DNA of 64,000 nucleotides from Gonocerus acuteangulatus (lineage: Eukaryota > Arthropoda > Insecta > Hemiptera > Coreidae). Shown in pieces: positions 1 through 58,300 of this stretch (its first letter is position 1; the number at the start of each line of letters is the position of its first letter). Below the pieces are notes generated by a model, which saw only the letters and a program-made list of their open reading frames with translations, had not been told where the DNA came from and made no database searches. The stretch is from NCBI GenBank assembly GCA_946811695.1, contig OX328124.1, positions 24,890,626 through 24,954,625 on the forward strand, written 5' to 3'. Position numbers and translations under genes: made by a program.

Positions 1-832
1 CTAGGTAGTTGTAGTTTTAATATATAGATATATATGCAGTTGTGACATTTTTTGTATCAATGGAAATATAGTTTTTATATCATCAGTGCAGAAAGTCATC
101 AAATAAGATTGTACGGTTCTGTGTTCTTGGCGTAAGTGAGTATAGAGAGTGTTTATTTACTGGCTATCATTGTCGAGGAGTTTCTACCTGTCATTTGGGA
201 TATTAAAATTGCATCGTCCCTTATAGTTTAAGAGGTAGCTTCCAGTTTCGGAGAATTTTTTATTTTAGTATTGCTAAATTTTTACTATGTTGTCTCTCTC
301 ACTCCCCATTATATTAAAAATAATAACATATTTCATTTTGGAAAGAACCTTCTGAATAAAACGATAGTGTAAGAGCTAGCAACGTTTTGGAGAAAGGATT
401 TTAGTATGGCTAAATTTTTGTCTAACACCAGCCAGACAGCCTGTATAATGTCTTGAGAAGTGAGAGGCAACATAGTAACAATTTATCCATAGTAAAATTT
501 GTTCTCCAAAACGTTCCTAGCTCTTAGACTATTGTTTTATTCAGAAGGTTCTTTCCAAAATGAAATCAGTTATTATTTTTAATGTTTTCTCTTGGATTTC
601 ATTCGACAATTTTTTTCTATGTTAACACAGACTTAAGCCTTATTAATGTCGAATAATACCGGCTGGTAGATATTCTTTGATCATGAAAGAATTTAGTATG
701 AACTGTCATTACACATGCCAGTATAAATATTCAATTTATTTTTAATAGAATCGAGTTTTTACTTGTAATTTATTTCAAACTAGTAATATTAACTATTATT
801 CATTTAGTGCGATTTTAATTTTCTTGCTCAAG
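1..832. other. Intron sequence of WDFY3 upstream of the first visible exon
   Basis: No coding exon is recognisable. The stretch is AT-rich and contains the foldback repeat described separately. A polypyrimidine-poor acceptor (TTCTTGCTCAAG) precedes the exon at 833. Confidence 0.6.
300..590. repeat. Foldback (palindromic) repeat, about 80-100-base arms
   Basis: The segment from about 305 to 410 (TTTTGGAAAGAACCTTCTGA at its core) is repeated in inverse orientation from about 489 to 585, with only scattered mismatches. A short extra copy of the motif TTTTAGTATNGCTAAATTTT sits at 264-286 and again near 400, so the left arm has an internal duplication. No coding capacity is seen. It is probably a MITE. 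Confidence 0.7.
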
Positions 833-46454
<45,622 letters not shown>

Positions 46455-47400
46455 CACTGATAATGAGGCCTCAGGAAAAATGCAGATAACCTTCATATAT
46501 TAGAGTTTATTAATTACATTCCATTTATTACGTCCAATTCCTTTGAATTAGCTAGAAATCACATGTCATTTAAAATCTTCACCGTTCTTTTTTTTAGTAT
46601 TATCATGTGGATTTGATCTGTCGCAACAAAAGAATTACTACTACCATCGCACTAAAATAACATTTTGTTCTTATAATTTATTCTTAAATGTGCTCCAGAT
46701 CTCTTAACATTTAATATTTGATTGTCTAAAGACAGAGGAAAATATTTGTTATCTAATATTTTTTTAGTTACCCTTTAAATTTATGTTTTAGTCTATTTAA
46801 TTGCTTTAAGATTTTACTTGATGGAATAATTAACCATCAGTAAATTTGAGGACCTCAGAGGTGAAGGGGTCTAAGTAACAAACTCAATATTTTGAAGAAA
46901 ATGGAGTCAAAGTTGATCAATTGTGGTAATAGCAAAAACTAGATTTTTACAGTTCTGATCATACTAGACGAATCCCCAGGCCCTTAGCTGTGTATTATCG
47001 ATGATACATAATAGGTAGATCATCCAGTTTATGATTAATATGCAAGAGAATTGGAGAATCCGCACATAGACCCCTGAATTTCCTTTTGGACTAAATATCA
47101 CAAAAGTTACAATACTCAAGAGAACATTTTATAAATATGGTCAATAGATTATTGAATTGTTCCCATCCTACACCACTCTCTATTTATTGATCTAATTGCA
47201 TCGTTTAAATGATCTTAACTAAGAAGAATAACAAATTCCAAGTTGATTTTATGTGAATCATAATTTAATGCATAAATAAAAATGAAGTACTAAAATAAAT
47301 AAAATGTTTTAAAGCATTTCTGATTTTTAGTTATTCATAAAATTATAGTGGTAATTTTTAAAGCTATTCTATAGCTTTGTCAACCATTCGAATAAAGAAC
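46455..47400 (+). other. WDFY3: WDFY3 3' UTR, probable extent
   Basis: After TAG at 46452-46454 there is no further splice acceptor with coding sequence. Candidate poly(A) signals are AATAAATAAA at 47294-47303 and AATAAA at 47391-47396; another AATAAATAAA lies near 49266. I cannot tell which is used. Confidence 0.4.
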
Positions 47401-50400
47401 TAATTTAACAATTTTAATACTTAAAGTTTCTCTGAATTTCTTATTTTATGGTCAGGAAAAAAAATAGTCCTTTCTTTGCAAACTAATTTTTTGGGGGTTA
47501 TCTTTATCACCTGAAAAATTCATTTTTTTTTTTTTTTACTTATGTAATGTTTCATTGGTCCAATGGAGGAACAGTAGAAAATATACTTTTTGCGATTCAG
47601 TATTATACTCATATTATATGAAGGTTTTATGCATTCCAATTTGTGCTTTAAGCACAAATATTATTGCATTTAATTATTATTTTAGTAGATGCATAAAATT
47701 GTCTGTGTATATATGTATGCTGGAAGTACTTTTATCTAAACTGCTGTGATAAATTACTAACAGAAATATATTAAGTTTATTGTTATGATCTTAAACCTTT
47801 ATTTGTTAATAGTCATTTTTTTTAAATTTTAATTTATCTTTCTTTAATTTAATTGTCTTATTTAATATGGTATGTAATTTAATTACTAAATTATTTAACA
47901 TCAATCCTATTTAAAACTTAAAGTTAGTTTTAAAACTGGTCAATAATTTGATTTTTTTTTAAATGAATTGAATATTTTTTTCCAAACAAATTTCTCTCAT
48001 TTTTCCCCTATTACTAATAAAAACATTATTGTGAATAATCAAAATAATAAGTAAATTAATTTATACTTGTACATTTTCTTACGAGAAATTAAATGAAATG
48101 CTGAGATATTGACTGTCTTGGTGCTATTTAAGTCTTATTTATCCTGCCTAAAATATTGTAGTAAAAGAAAAAAGAAAATATCGAAGGAAGTCAGTTTTTT
48201 CCTTATCCAATTGGGGTTTAAAAAAATATATATATTTTTAAATTAAAGTAAATATTGACTATTTACTGTTAAATTATTTATTAAAAATAGTATTAAACAG
48301 TCTGTAAATAATTGGGATTCGGCTAGGAAAACATCAATACGATTTTTGTAAAAATCTGTATCAAGGACGTTTCGGCTACTCTTTGGTAGCCTTCGTCAGC
48401 AATGAGTGCCGGGGGGTAGAGAAACACCAAAGTTCTCTACCCCTGGCACTCTTTCCTGACAAAGACTACCAAAGAGTAGCCGAAACGTCCTTGATACAGA
48501 TTTTTACAAAAATCATATTGATATTTTCCTAGCCGAATGCCAACTATTCCCAGACTGCTTATCACCTTGACGGCTAACTATCTACTCCTCATTATAAAAA
48601 TTGTATTGAATAAAAAATTCATTGTTGGCCAGTTAAAAGTGTTAATTTTGGCAGTTTTATTCTAGAATTGTATTATTCCTTATTGAGTAATTATTTTAAA
48701 TTAATTATACCTTGCATTCCTAAATATTAATTGAGTATTTATTTGATATGCATACTATTGTATTGTTGGTGTGTGCTAAAATAATTGTTATAGATAACTA
48801 TGAAACATGGATTGCGCAGAAAATAACATTTTACCTTCTTTTCTTACAAGTCTATTGATAGATTTGCCTCTTGATTAAAATAATGTAATATGAAAATTAT
48901 ATTCTGACTAAGGATGAAGGCAACTTCACCCTTAGTCCGAACATGAGCTAAAAGCCAGATTAATTCTTTTAGATTAAGTTACATGTTTTTATTTGATAAC
49001 TTGCATAAAAAGAAATATGTTTTTATTATTATTAACAATAAGAGTACTAGTCATTATTTTGAAATGTTTCCGCTTTGTTTTGTAAATTTCGAATTGTATT
49101 AAATGGAATGCCAGAACTACCTTAATGTTTGTTGCACACTATAATATGTATATAAATTATGAACGTGTATTATGATATAGAATCCTGTATATTATTTTAC
49201 GTGTTGTAATTGTATGACAGAGTATATATTGTATTTTGATGTATAGACAGAAGAAATTATATATATATGATATAATAAATAAATTTAAAAAAATAGATAA
49301 ATTAGTCTGTATTAAAGTTGTAACCTGTCCGCTACAGTTAACCAGTGACTAGTAGATGTCACATTTTTGTTTGTTGGTTTATTTCATTGTATATAAACAA
49401 AGTTACATACTAATTTTGCATATCTTATAGTTAGATTTTATGCAATTATACTATATCATTTCTTGAATTATTTTGGTGCAATATGCAAGACAAAGAATAT
49501 GCAATATGTGACACTGTAATATTTTAGCTTATGAAGTTATGTTTCATTTTAATCAGTTTAATCGGCTTTATCATCGAAATTATATAAAAAGAATCTCATT
49601 AGAATGGTTAATGATACTAGATGCTATAAAATGGAAATCTCTTATTAGAAGTTAGCAAGTCATCTATTCTAAATTTTAATATAATATTTAATTTTATAAG
49701 ATAATTCAGAAAAATGTTTTTTAATGATCCGACAATGTGTTCGTTTGGTTTTGCAGTTTTCAGCTACAAATTAACTCACTTTAAAAACAAATGAGACTTG
49801 ATAACTTCTTCCTTTGAAGGCATCTATATTACGAATCATTGTGCCTCACTAAAGGTTTTAATTTTGATTGTGATATTTTCTGAATATTTGTATATTTAAG
49901 TTAACTTTTTTGTTGAGTTTAAGATATTTATTTTACTACACCTTTATTTTAACTGTTCTCCTTATAAAAAAAAATAATTATTTTTTTATAGTCATTCTTT
50001 AACCGGTGAGGCTTAATTTATTTTTTTTTCTTTGTAATTTAATGTTTAGTAATACGGTTTTGCTTAAAGACATAATTTGTATTGTAATGTTATCAAATAA
50101 TATCTCGCCAAGATTTACCTTACGTACCAAAGCCTACTGTTGTAACATTAATTTCCAAACATGTTTTGTTTAAACTCATTAGCAGCATTTCTTATAGAAC
50201 ACAGTTTTAGTTTTTGTTGTTTTTTTTAGACTACATTATTGCCAGAACTGATTAATGTAGATTTTAAGGTTATTATGATTCCTTGTGTTCATGTCAGTTA
50301 ACATTTCTAAAAAAGAAGAAACTTGCTTCTTATCAATATGAAAATTATTTTTCTAAAACCATTAATGATTTTGTTTATTCTTATGTTACTCACAAATTTA

Positions 50401-50902
50401 AAGAACAGCAAAAAGAAAACAGTATTATTAGTTATTTAGAATATGTTTCAGTTGTCTATGTCTTTATCAATATAATGTTAAAATTTAGGATTCCTGAAAC
50501 TCATTCATTTGAGCCATTATCAATGAATTTTCTCATTAATATTTAATTTAAAGACTCCTACTAATTTCTTTACTTTTATATTATCTTCCTTTGTATTTTT
50601 ATATGGTTTTAGAATCATAAATTTAATTCCCCTGCGTGTGGAATTGATAGAAAAAAATTTATTACACATGAAGTTACTGTAACTCAAGACAATATTGTTA
50701 TTAACAGTTTGTAGTTCGGCAGGAGAACGAGGTCTGAATGTCTTCTCCAAGTGCTTAACATTTGTTAATGTAGATAAATGAAATTAATAAAGAAATGAAT
50801 TTAGTTATGGTTTATTTGTTTTCTTTGATTCAGTTTTTTTTTTTCACCCTGCAAATAGCAATAAAGAAAATAATTCTCCCCATGTTTCTTAATGTTTTAA
50901 GG
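47401..50902. other. Intergenic AT-rich DNA between convergent genes
   Basis: No coding sequence is supported. The one structured feature is the foldback at 48297-48560; the rest is low-complexity A/T with many AATAAA-like strings. Confidence 0.5.
48297..48560. repeat. Foldback element, 110-base arms
   Basis: From the left end (CAGTCTGTAAATAATTGGGA) and right end (its complement, CTATTCCCAGACTG) inwards, the arms stay paired through ATCTGTATCAAGGACGTTTC and GGCTACTCTTTGGTAGCC to GGCACTC. Each arm contains its own small stem-loop (GGCTAC-CAAAGA-GTAGCC) followed by GAAAC. The central loop has another palindrome (GGGGTAGAGAA/TTCTCTACCCC). Confidence 0.8.
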
Positions 50903-51227
50903 CAGGGGTGCCAAAATTGGTTGGTGGGCCAAGTCAAAATTTACTAAACTGAAGTGGGCCGCACATATCAAAATAAAACAACAAATTATTCAAAATATTT
51001 TATAATCGTGCAACATTCAAAATAATTTATTACCTTACAATTAATATGACACTTTTTTTTTCTGTTTTTGTATTTTACTTGAGATTTTGTTTTAATATCA
51101 ACATGCGCGTTTTTGTTTCAATTGTCTATAGTCCAAATGTCTAAAATAAAATAGATAGTTATTAACTTCAATTGGGTGGCAAAAAGTTTTAAATGGCCAT
51201 ATGCGGCCCATGGATTTGGCGTGCCTG
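50903..51227. mobile_element. hAT-type non-autonomous element with 8-bp target duplication
   Basis: The 8-base repeat TTTTAAGG lies on both sides (50895-50902 and 51228-51235). The terminal inverted repeats are CAGGGGTGCCAAAATTGG and, in complement, CAGGCACGCCAAATCC. Subterminal GGTGGGCC and GCGGCCCA complete the layout seen in many hAT elements. It is 325 bases long with no transposase. Confidence 0.88.
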
Positions 51228-51235
51228 TTTTAAGG

Positions 51236-52993
51236 GCATACCCAGAAGATTTTAAAACATTAAATAAAGAAAATGTCTGAAAACATCGAGGCCTTTTATT
51301 TGACTCCTTGTAAAACCAAACAGTCCTTTCTAAATGGTTAGATAAGGAAAAACCATAAAAATAAAAATCACAAAGTGTCCACTGTATTTTATTCTTGGGT
51401 CAAAGCCAATTGAACCATGAGTCTCATTCATTAAAGAATGCCCTGAAACTTCTAAAAAAAGTTTGAAGAAGCCAGTTGTCCGAATGGTACTGACATATTA
51501 TATTTATAGCTTAAGTCTTTAGCGAACAACCACAGATTTAGCGGCACGTTGCTCAATGGATAATATTAGACAAAGAAAAGCTGCAATAAATGCAAAATTA
51601 CTTTTGGTTTGGACCTAAATGTATTGCGGGTTGCCTACCCTGCATATCCCTCAAAGATCATACACCGATATATCAGTATAACATTAAAACCAGAAGCAAC
51701 ATTTTTTTATGGTTCAGTCTGTCTTATTTATTTAAATAGACCTCCTTTTGTAAGAAATTAGGCTACATTAACATTTTAGAACCGACAGTGAATTTTGTCC
51801 ATTAAAGGGTTAAACCTAACCTTAGAATGTTTAATACCCTTCAGCAATTTTCTAATCCACAACAATTGACTACATTCAAACTGTATATTGAATGTCAAAA
51901 AGAGCTAAATTAAAACAAGAGATTTAAAAAAGGGTTAGTAAAAATGAAATTAAGCCAATGAATATATTAATATAAGACAAAAATTACAATTGAAGAAGAC
52001 CCTGTTTTCTTAAGTAACGAAAAATATCTACTTTTTATTTTAATGATGATATGTTCTTTATAAATAAGCATAATCTGAGCTAAATATGACAATAAAGTTA
52101 AAATTTAATCTTATAGCAGCCTCATGTAGCTAGTAGATTAATTTTGGTTTGATTCTTGCCAGGATACAGATCCCAAAGTAAGGATTGTTCATGAGTGATC
52201 CTGGAGGCCAAATTTCATTTAATTGGCAATCGTTTATTTTTATTACACTCAAGGAATAAAGAAAAAAGCTCCAGGCATGCAATGCGCTTTTTATATGCAA
52301 ATTGTGAGTTGTGATAAGATTATATATAGACAGTAAAAGTCTCAGAAAAAGGAAGCCTACAACTAGTCAAGAAATATGTTCCGAATTCCCCGATCCAATG
52401 TTGGCGTAGATGAATGATACTTTATATTTATTTATGAGCATCTGCAACTAAGGCGATTCGCTCCCAGGTGTATTAGCTTCACATAACACTTTGTTTACCT
52501 TGTTAAAGAAGAATATCAGACACATCTGGATGACAAGGCTCTCAAGGAAGATGTACGCGACGTGGCAAGAAATGTCTTAAATGTGAGAATATTGCCTACT
52601 TTATCTAGAGCCAAAATATAGGAGGAACAACTGGTAACATAATTGCAAAGAAAATACTAAATGGCAAATAGTATTCCTTTTATTAAACTACTATTTCATG
52701 TGCATTACACTAATAGTGACTTCACTTTAAAAGTTTTGTTTTTAGACAAATTAACGCACTAGGCAGAGATTTCAACCCAGATCGTCACGTTTTATGCCCG
52801 AGTGCATTGCCAATTAGGCTACAGGGCTCTATATTACAGCATGGCAAGTTAATTTATCCAAAGGAACCAAACTGGCTCATAAAATTTTATTTATTCTTGA
52901 AATTGTCTTAGGCTAGGATAAGGGCTCAAATCTCATCTTGGCAAGACAGTTTTTTCAAAAAATGAAAAAGCAAAAATAGTATTTCTTCTTTTA
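51236..52993. other. Intergenic DNA with a tRNA-like SINE relic near 52760-52840
   Basis: On the minus strand, TGTAGCCTAATTGGCAATGC (A-box-like) is followed 35 bases later by GGGTTGAAATC (B-box-like). 52430-52490 belongs to the TTTATTTATGAGC repeat. The rest shows nothing. Confidence 0.4.
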
Positions 52994-54165
52994 TTGTAGA
53001 CTAGCTGAATACCCGTGCTTCGTCACGGCAGATAAGTAGTTATTTTATTGCGTTAAATAAGGTTTCATTAAAATTACGTCACTATACAATTTTGTGCAGT
53101 TTATTATAGCACGGTTCCCGTCATACTATATTTTATTCAATGGGCGTTAAAATTTAAAAGTTTATGTTTCCAAAAAGTTATTTGGAAACACCCATTATAT
53201 TTGCGGGCAATACCAAGGTTATAGGTGAGGAGGCTGTGCAAGGGTTCCGGATATTATTACCTCACCTGGAAAACTCAAAGGATAGGCTTGCCATACGTCA
53301 CGGTTTGACTGCGACAGTCCCGGTATTTTGCAATTGTTTTGGTGTCCCTCCCGGTTTTATCAATGTCCCGGCAAAGGCTTTAAGATGTAAAAAGTAATGA
53401 ATTCATGTTTATAAGAATCTTTTATAAATTGGTTACTTTTCTACAATCAACATTTTTACTACTGCTCACAGAGTCAAAGAAATGAGAAGTAATCTAACTG
53501 TAAAACGCTGGAACTACCTGCACAGCGCTGCCAGCTGCCAGACACTGCTATTTGGCTGAGAGATTTTTTTAAGAAAATCAAGTAGCAAAAAAAGTTCCGT
53601 TCTTATTTTTAAGGTTTGGGTAGACTACCATTCAGGATTCCCCCTTCCCGTTAGTTGCTAGGCTTAAAACTCACAATTTTGCTTATAATTTGTACTGTTT
53701 TTATTCCCCCCCCCCTGGTATGCCCATCCCATATTAATGTGTCCCGGTTTAACTCTCCAAAAATATGGCAAGCCTATCTGACGGGGACAGGCAGAAAAGA
53801 AACGCAATTAAAACTCTATGAGGGACAGTTTATTTCTAGTAATTCAAGGACTGCCACCATAGTGGAAATTAACCTCAATTAGAAAGAAAACTATGAGATA
53901 GATAATGTAAGGTAACAGCTGTTCTTTATCGTCCTAGCAACGCAGGCTGCCTAGGCTTGCCTTCTCTAACCAACTCAAACTTTAAACCCCCCTAAAAATG
54001 CTTAAAAATTCGAATATCAAAAAATCCTTTCTTAGCGAGCGCCTACGTTATATAGGGAGTGTCCATGCAAAATTTCAAAATTTTCTGTCGAGCGGTTTGG
54101 GCTGGGGGATGATAGATGAGTGAGTGAGTGAGTGGTATTTGACAAATATATAGTAGATAACAAAG
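52994..54165 (+). repeat. Dispersed retroposon-like repeat (CCCGTGCTTCG type)
   Basis: It starts AGCTGAATACCCGTGCTTCG and ends near ATTTGACAAATATATAGTAG after a run of GAGTGAGT. The phrase CCATGCAAAATTTCAAAATT with GTCGAGCGGTTTGGGC close to the end is typical of a class of repeats common in insect genomes. Short frames inside (53164-53397, 53655-53882) show no recognisable domain and are probably not genes. Confidence 0.5.
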
Positions 54166-55201
54166 TTAAAATATAAAGAAAAATATAAGGTGAGCCAGTT
54201 TGCAGTATCTTTCAGTTTTGTGAAAAAAAGATTTTGATATGTCAAAGCTTAATAGTATAGGGTAAGAGTAAACATCTAGTGGATTTTGAGTTACATCTTA
54301 GGATTTATAAAAGATGCTTACCTCAAATTTTTACTGAATGTAATTTATTAAGTACAGAACTAATTATATAAGGTTTGGTTGCACTTAATAAAGACCAAGA
54401 AAATGAGAATTTTTTCAGAACAAAAATTTCATTTGTGTACTCTTGGCCTACTTGGGGGGTTAAGAGGACATACTAGCACTGATTGCATACAAAAGGCCCA
54501 CTGCCTACATAGTCAGAGTATAAGCAGTGTGTAGCTACTCTTCAGCACTTTTCTTTAATACTAAGCTAAACTATTAGAAAATATTTTATTTTTATTAAAA
54601 CTCTTATGTTTGAAGTTATAAATATTACATACAAAAGTACTAAATGTATGTTTTACCTCACAAAATCCAGACAAATTGAGAACAACGGATGACAACATGG
54701 AATCTCCTAGTGTGGTAGACGAACTAAAACACAAAAACTAAATTTCCCTGCAGTCCTACCAACAGTTCAAAATTCAAATGCGACTCTTACCCACCTATAC
54801 TCTAACATGAGCATCTATTGACTATACAAAGAATTGTAGTGATAATAAATAATTAAAATCTATTTAAGATATTGTACAAGTTAACAAAAAACAGTAGGTA
54901 GACTTTCTTTGGACATGAAATTGATGGATTTGGATGTGGATTGGTTCCATGGCTTGGTTTACCAAGTCTAGCTCTTCTTGAGCCCCCTGATTCTTATGTT
55001 TCAATTAAGAAAAATATTCAAAACCGGCCTAAAGAATTTTCAGGCTACAGGTTGGTACACTCTTGTACTCAGTGCTGATATATCAAAGGCCGAAATCTGA
55101 ACTTTGTCTGTTCGCTTTAGGCATTAGTGTCATAAGGAAGCTAAGTTTGTATTTTTTTACATGATATTCACGGTAAGTAAAAAAGACAGAAATGAAAATC
55201 T

Positions 55202-55207
55202 TTTATT
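55202..55207 (-). terminator. Probable poly(A) signal of the aminopeptidase gene
   Basis: The minus strand has AATAAA, 104 bases past the stop codon, in a suitable position for 3'-end formation. Confidence 0.5.
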
Positions 55208-55310
55208 ATATGAATTATGTACAGAGAAAATAATTTAAAACTATACATAAAATACTTTCATACATTATCAAAATTCTTCAGTCCCACTCTTCTGAGTTAG
55301 TGTTGTGTAT

Positions 55311-58300
55311 TTATTCAGCATGTTTATGCGAAACTACTGAAATATCATGAAACTTGAACCTCTGTGGAGTCCATGCTTCCTCGAGTGTCTTGTTGAGCCA
55401 AACTGAAACTGCTGGAGTTGTTTCCTTAGCCCATTTTACTCTTCCCTCGACACGTGAAATGCTGTCTTCGGCTGCTTTCAATGCTGTCCCGAATTCATTT
55501 CTTCTTTCATTTAATAATTCGCTTACCTGAAAAATGTATGTAGTCAGCAATATAGTATAATGCAGTGAATTTTAAAATGATGCAATTATTATTCACAGGC
55601 TCTTTTTATTTATTAAAGTATTCAAAATTTGAGAACTTTTTAAAACTAAATGACCTTTTACTAAAATTTAGAAATTAGAAAAATAGGCGGAAGGCAATAA
55701 AACTTCACTTCCCATTCTAAATATAGTTATTTACTCTCTTCCCTACTTGTTTCACACATACATAAATTCCTAATAGGTGCCTAATAAATAAAAAGGCTTA
55801 TAGCTTCAACCAGTGGGGGGAGAACCTTCCCCTCTCTCAGTAAGGCCACATCAAGACTGGTCATACACTGAATTAATCCAATATGTGTTAGAGATGTAAG
55901 CTGATAAGAACAACTATGTCATATGTTTATAATTTATTTCCTCAAAAATGTAGCTGTAACTATAATCATAGAAGATGGGTAGTGAATTTTCCAATTTTTT
56001 TATTCAATTTAATGCAACATTTCAGACTTAGAATAGAAATTACAGTATTATGCCTGAAAAAGGACAATTGAAGTCCGAAGTTTTTTTTTTTTTTTCTGTG
56101 CATTGACATCTGGGCCATTTGCCTTGACATCCATGGTGCAGTGAGAATTTTCTCAACGAGCCGAGAGATGAGAAAATTCCTGCTGCAAGTGGAGCTCGAA
56201 CCAGTTAGTTATTAATTAACCCATATTCCTTATTTGTTGTCATCTAAATTTATAAAATGTTATTCAAGTGTCTTATTTCAGCTTTTTGATATTAAATTAT
56301 AACATGGCTAGGAGTCAAGGGTGATGGAAAAGAGTAACGGAAGTGATGTCAACCGAATTTAAATTTGTAATTTGGCGGGAACTGATTTTTAAACGACAAG
56401 AAACAACACATTCATCAATGCAGTTTTCACATGCTGGATTAAGAATCGGAAACAAGAATCTATATCTATCATACCTCTTTGAGTCCCTCTTCAGTCCTGA
56501 AGTTGCCCATTGCAGTTTGAATAAAATATTCCCATAAGTTTCCTTGCACCCTACAAATACAAAATATTTTTTATTAAAATTCGCTCATGAACATAAAATA
56601 TAATTTTTATCAATTAATTCATCTGTTCTTTTTTTTCACAGGATTTTATTAATGTAATTTCCTTTCTTTCACTGGAATTTTATTGATTTTTATGCCTACT
56701 TACAAAAATGGGAGGTCATTAAAAGCCAAAAATAGTATTTCAAAATAGCTAAAAGAAGAAAGCAATTACAAAAGAAAGGAAATTAAAAAGGGAAAAAATT
56801 AATAAATATGCCCAAAAATTGATGTTTTGTAGATGTTTAATCAGGATGGAGATAGTTTGAGGTTTGCTCACAATAGTTGAATAATAACACATTCTTCAAG
56901 ATGAAGAATGTCACTGCCCTCGGCTCTTTCCACCTTTCTGTATCTCCCTAACTCCTTTCTCCCTTCCCACCTCCCCCTTCACTATTAAGATACCATGTAA
57001 AACCCAGTGATGTAGTGACTCCCATATACATTAGTCCTCCCTTTTCCGCATAAGTATGTTTCCTCTTAATTTATAACTGTCTCTACTCTTAATACAATTT
57101 TATGTCACTCTACATCATGCTAATGTTAATTATTTATATATGTTGTACATTTACTTTTAATTGATGTACTAATCATTACTCATGTTTATCATTACTTATT
57201 TTTATATTGTAGTTATTACATACTTTATCAATTTCTGTTTCATCGCTCTGATGAAGGCCTGAAATCCAAGTCGAAATATTGGCCATAAAAACTCATTTTT
57301 ATCTAAACATTTTATTTTATTTACTGTCATGGCTGAACCTCAACTATCTCTGCCTTGGTTAATATTTTTGTATTCAATTTCTCCTCAGTGTAAGGCTTGG
57401 GCCTATAGAAAAACAGCACTACATTTACCTTCTTTATCACTTAAATTTAAAATTCTGTCCAACATGTGTTCATGGACTCTTCAGAGGCCACTTAAATAGT
57501 AAATTGACACACATATCTTATGAGTAGCTTACGATCCTAGCCATACACTTATAAGAAACCAAATGTAATAAGTAGTGTCGAAAATATAACATACAAGAAA
57601 GTTGTAATAATAAATTACCTTTTTTTTAGATCTAACCAATTTGACTTAAGAAAGTTGAAAAGAGTTGTGTAGCCAATGCTTTCTCCAGAGAGAGCTGACA
57701 GAATAATAAATCTGTCCTCATCAGAAAATTTGTTATTCTTTCGGTTCAAGAAAGTAATATTGAGTAACCTGTAATTTAAATAATACGTTCATTAAATAAT
57801 TATTCTAGAAATCATAATTAATACAAATTATGCATAGCTTAACTTAAAATATTTGAAAAGACTGGATGGTTTAGGAACTTCAAAATAGATAAAAAGGTTA
57901 AAATAGGTCGGAATTTTCTGCTAATATAAGATTCTGGCTACTTCATTTATTGATTAAGGTTAATCCCTGAGTCTTAACCACTTGAACATCTGAGTAAATT
58001 CGGGACGCCCTTTGCAGGCTGCGTACAAGCACATTTGGACTGGCTAGATGTCCTCCAAAGACTATACCCGAATATTTTCGGGTGGGACATTACCTGGGGT
58101 TCCTGTTATTTTATAAGGCTTATTAAGGATATAAGAGTGGGGGCAGGCAGTATAATTTCAAAACTTATTGAATTCTTTCATCTTTTTGAAACCGTGATAC
58201 TTACGTTTCATACTTCTTTGGATCATGCGGACATCCAGCAACTGTCTTCATAAGAAAAGTTCTTTCTGCTTTAGATCTATTAGCTGGGAAATTTTGAAGT

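Noticed and set aside
53164..53882. Open frames inside the 53-54 kb repeat
   Set aside because: Neither has a recognisable domain and they lie within a dispersed repeat; not called as genes.
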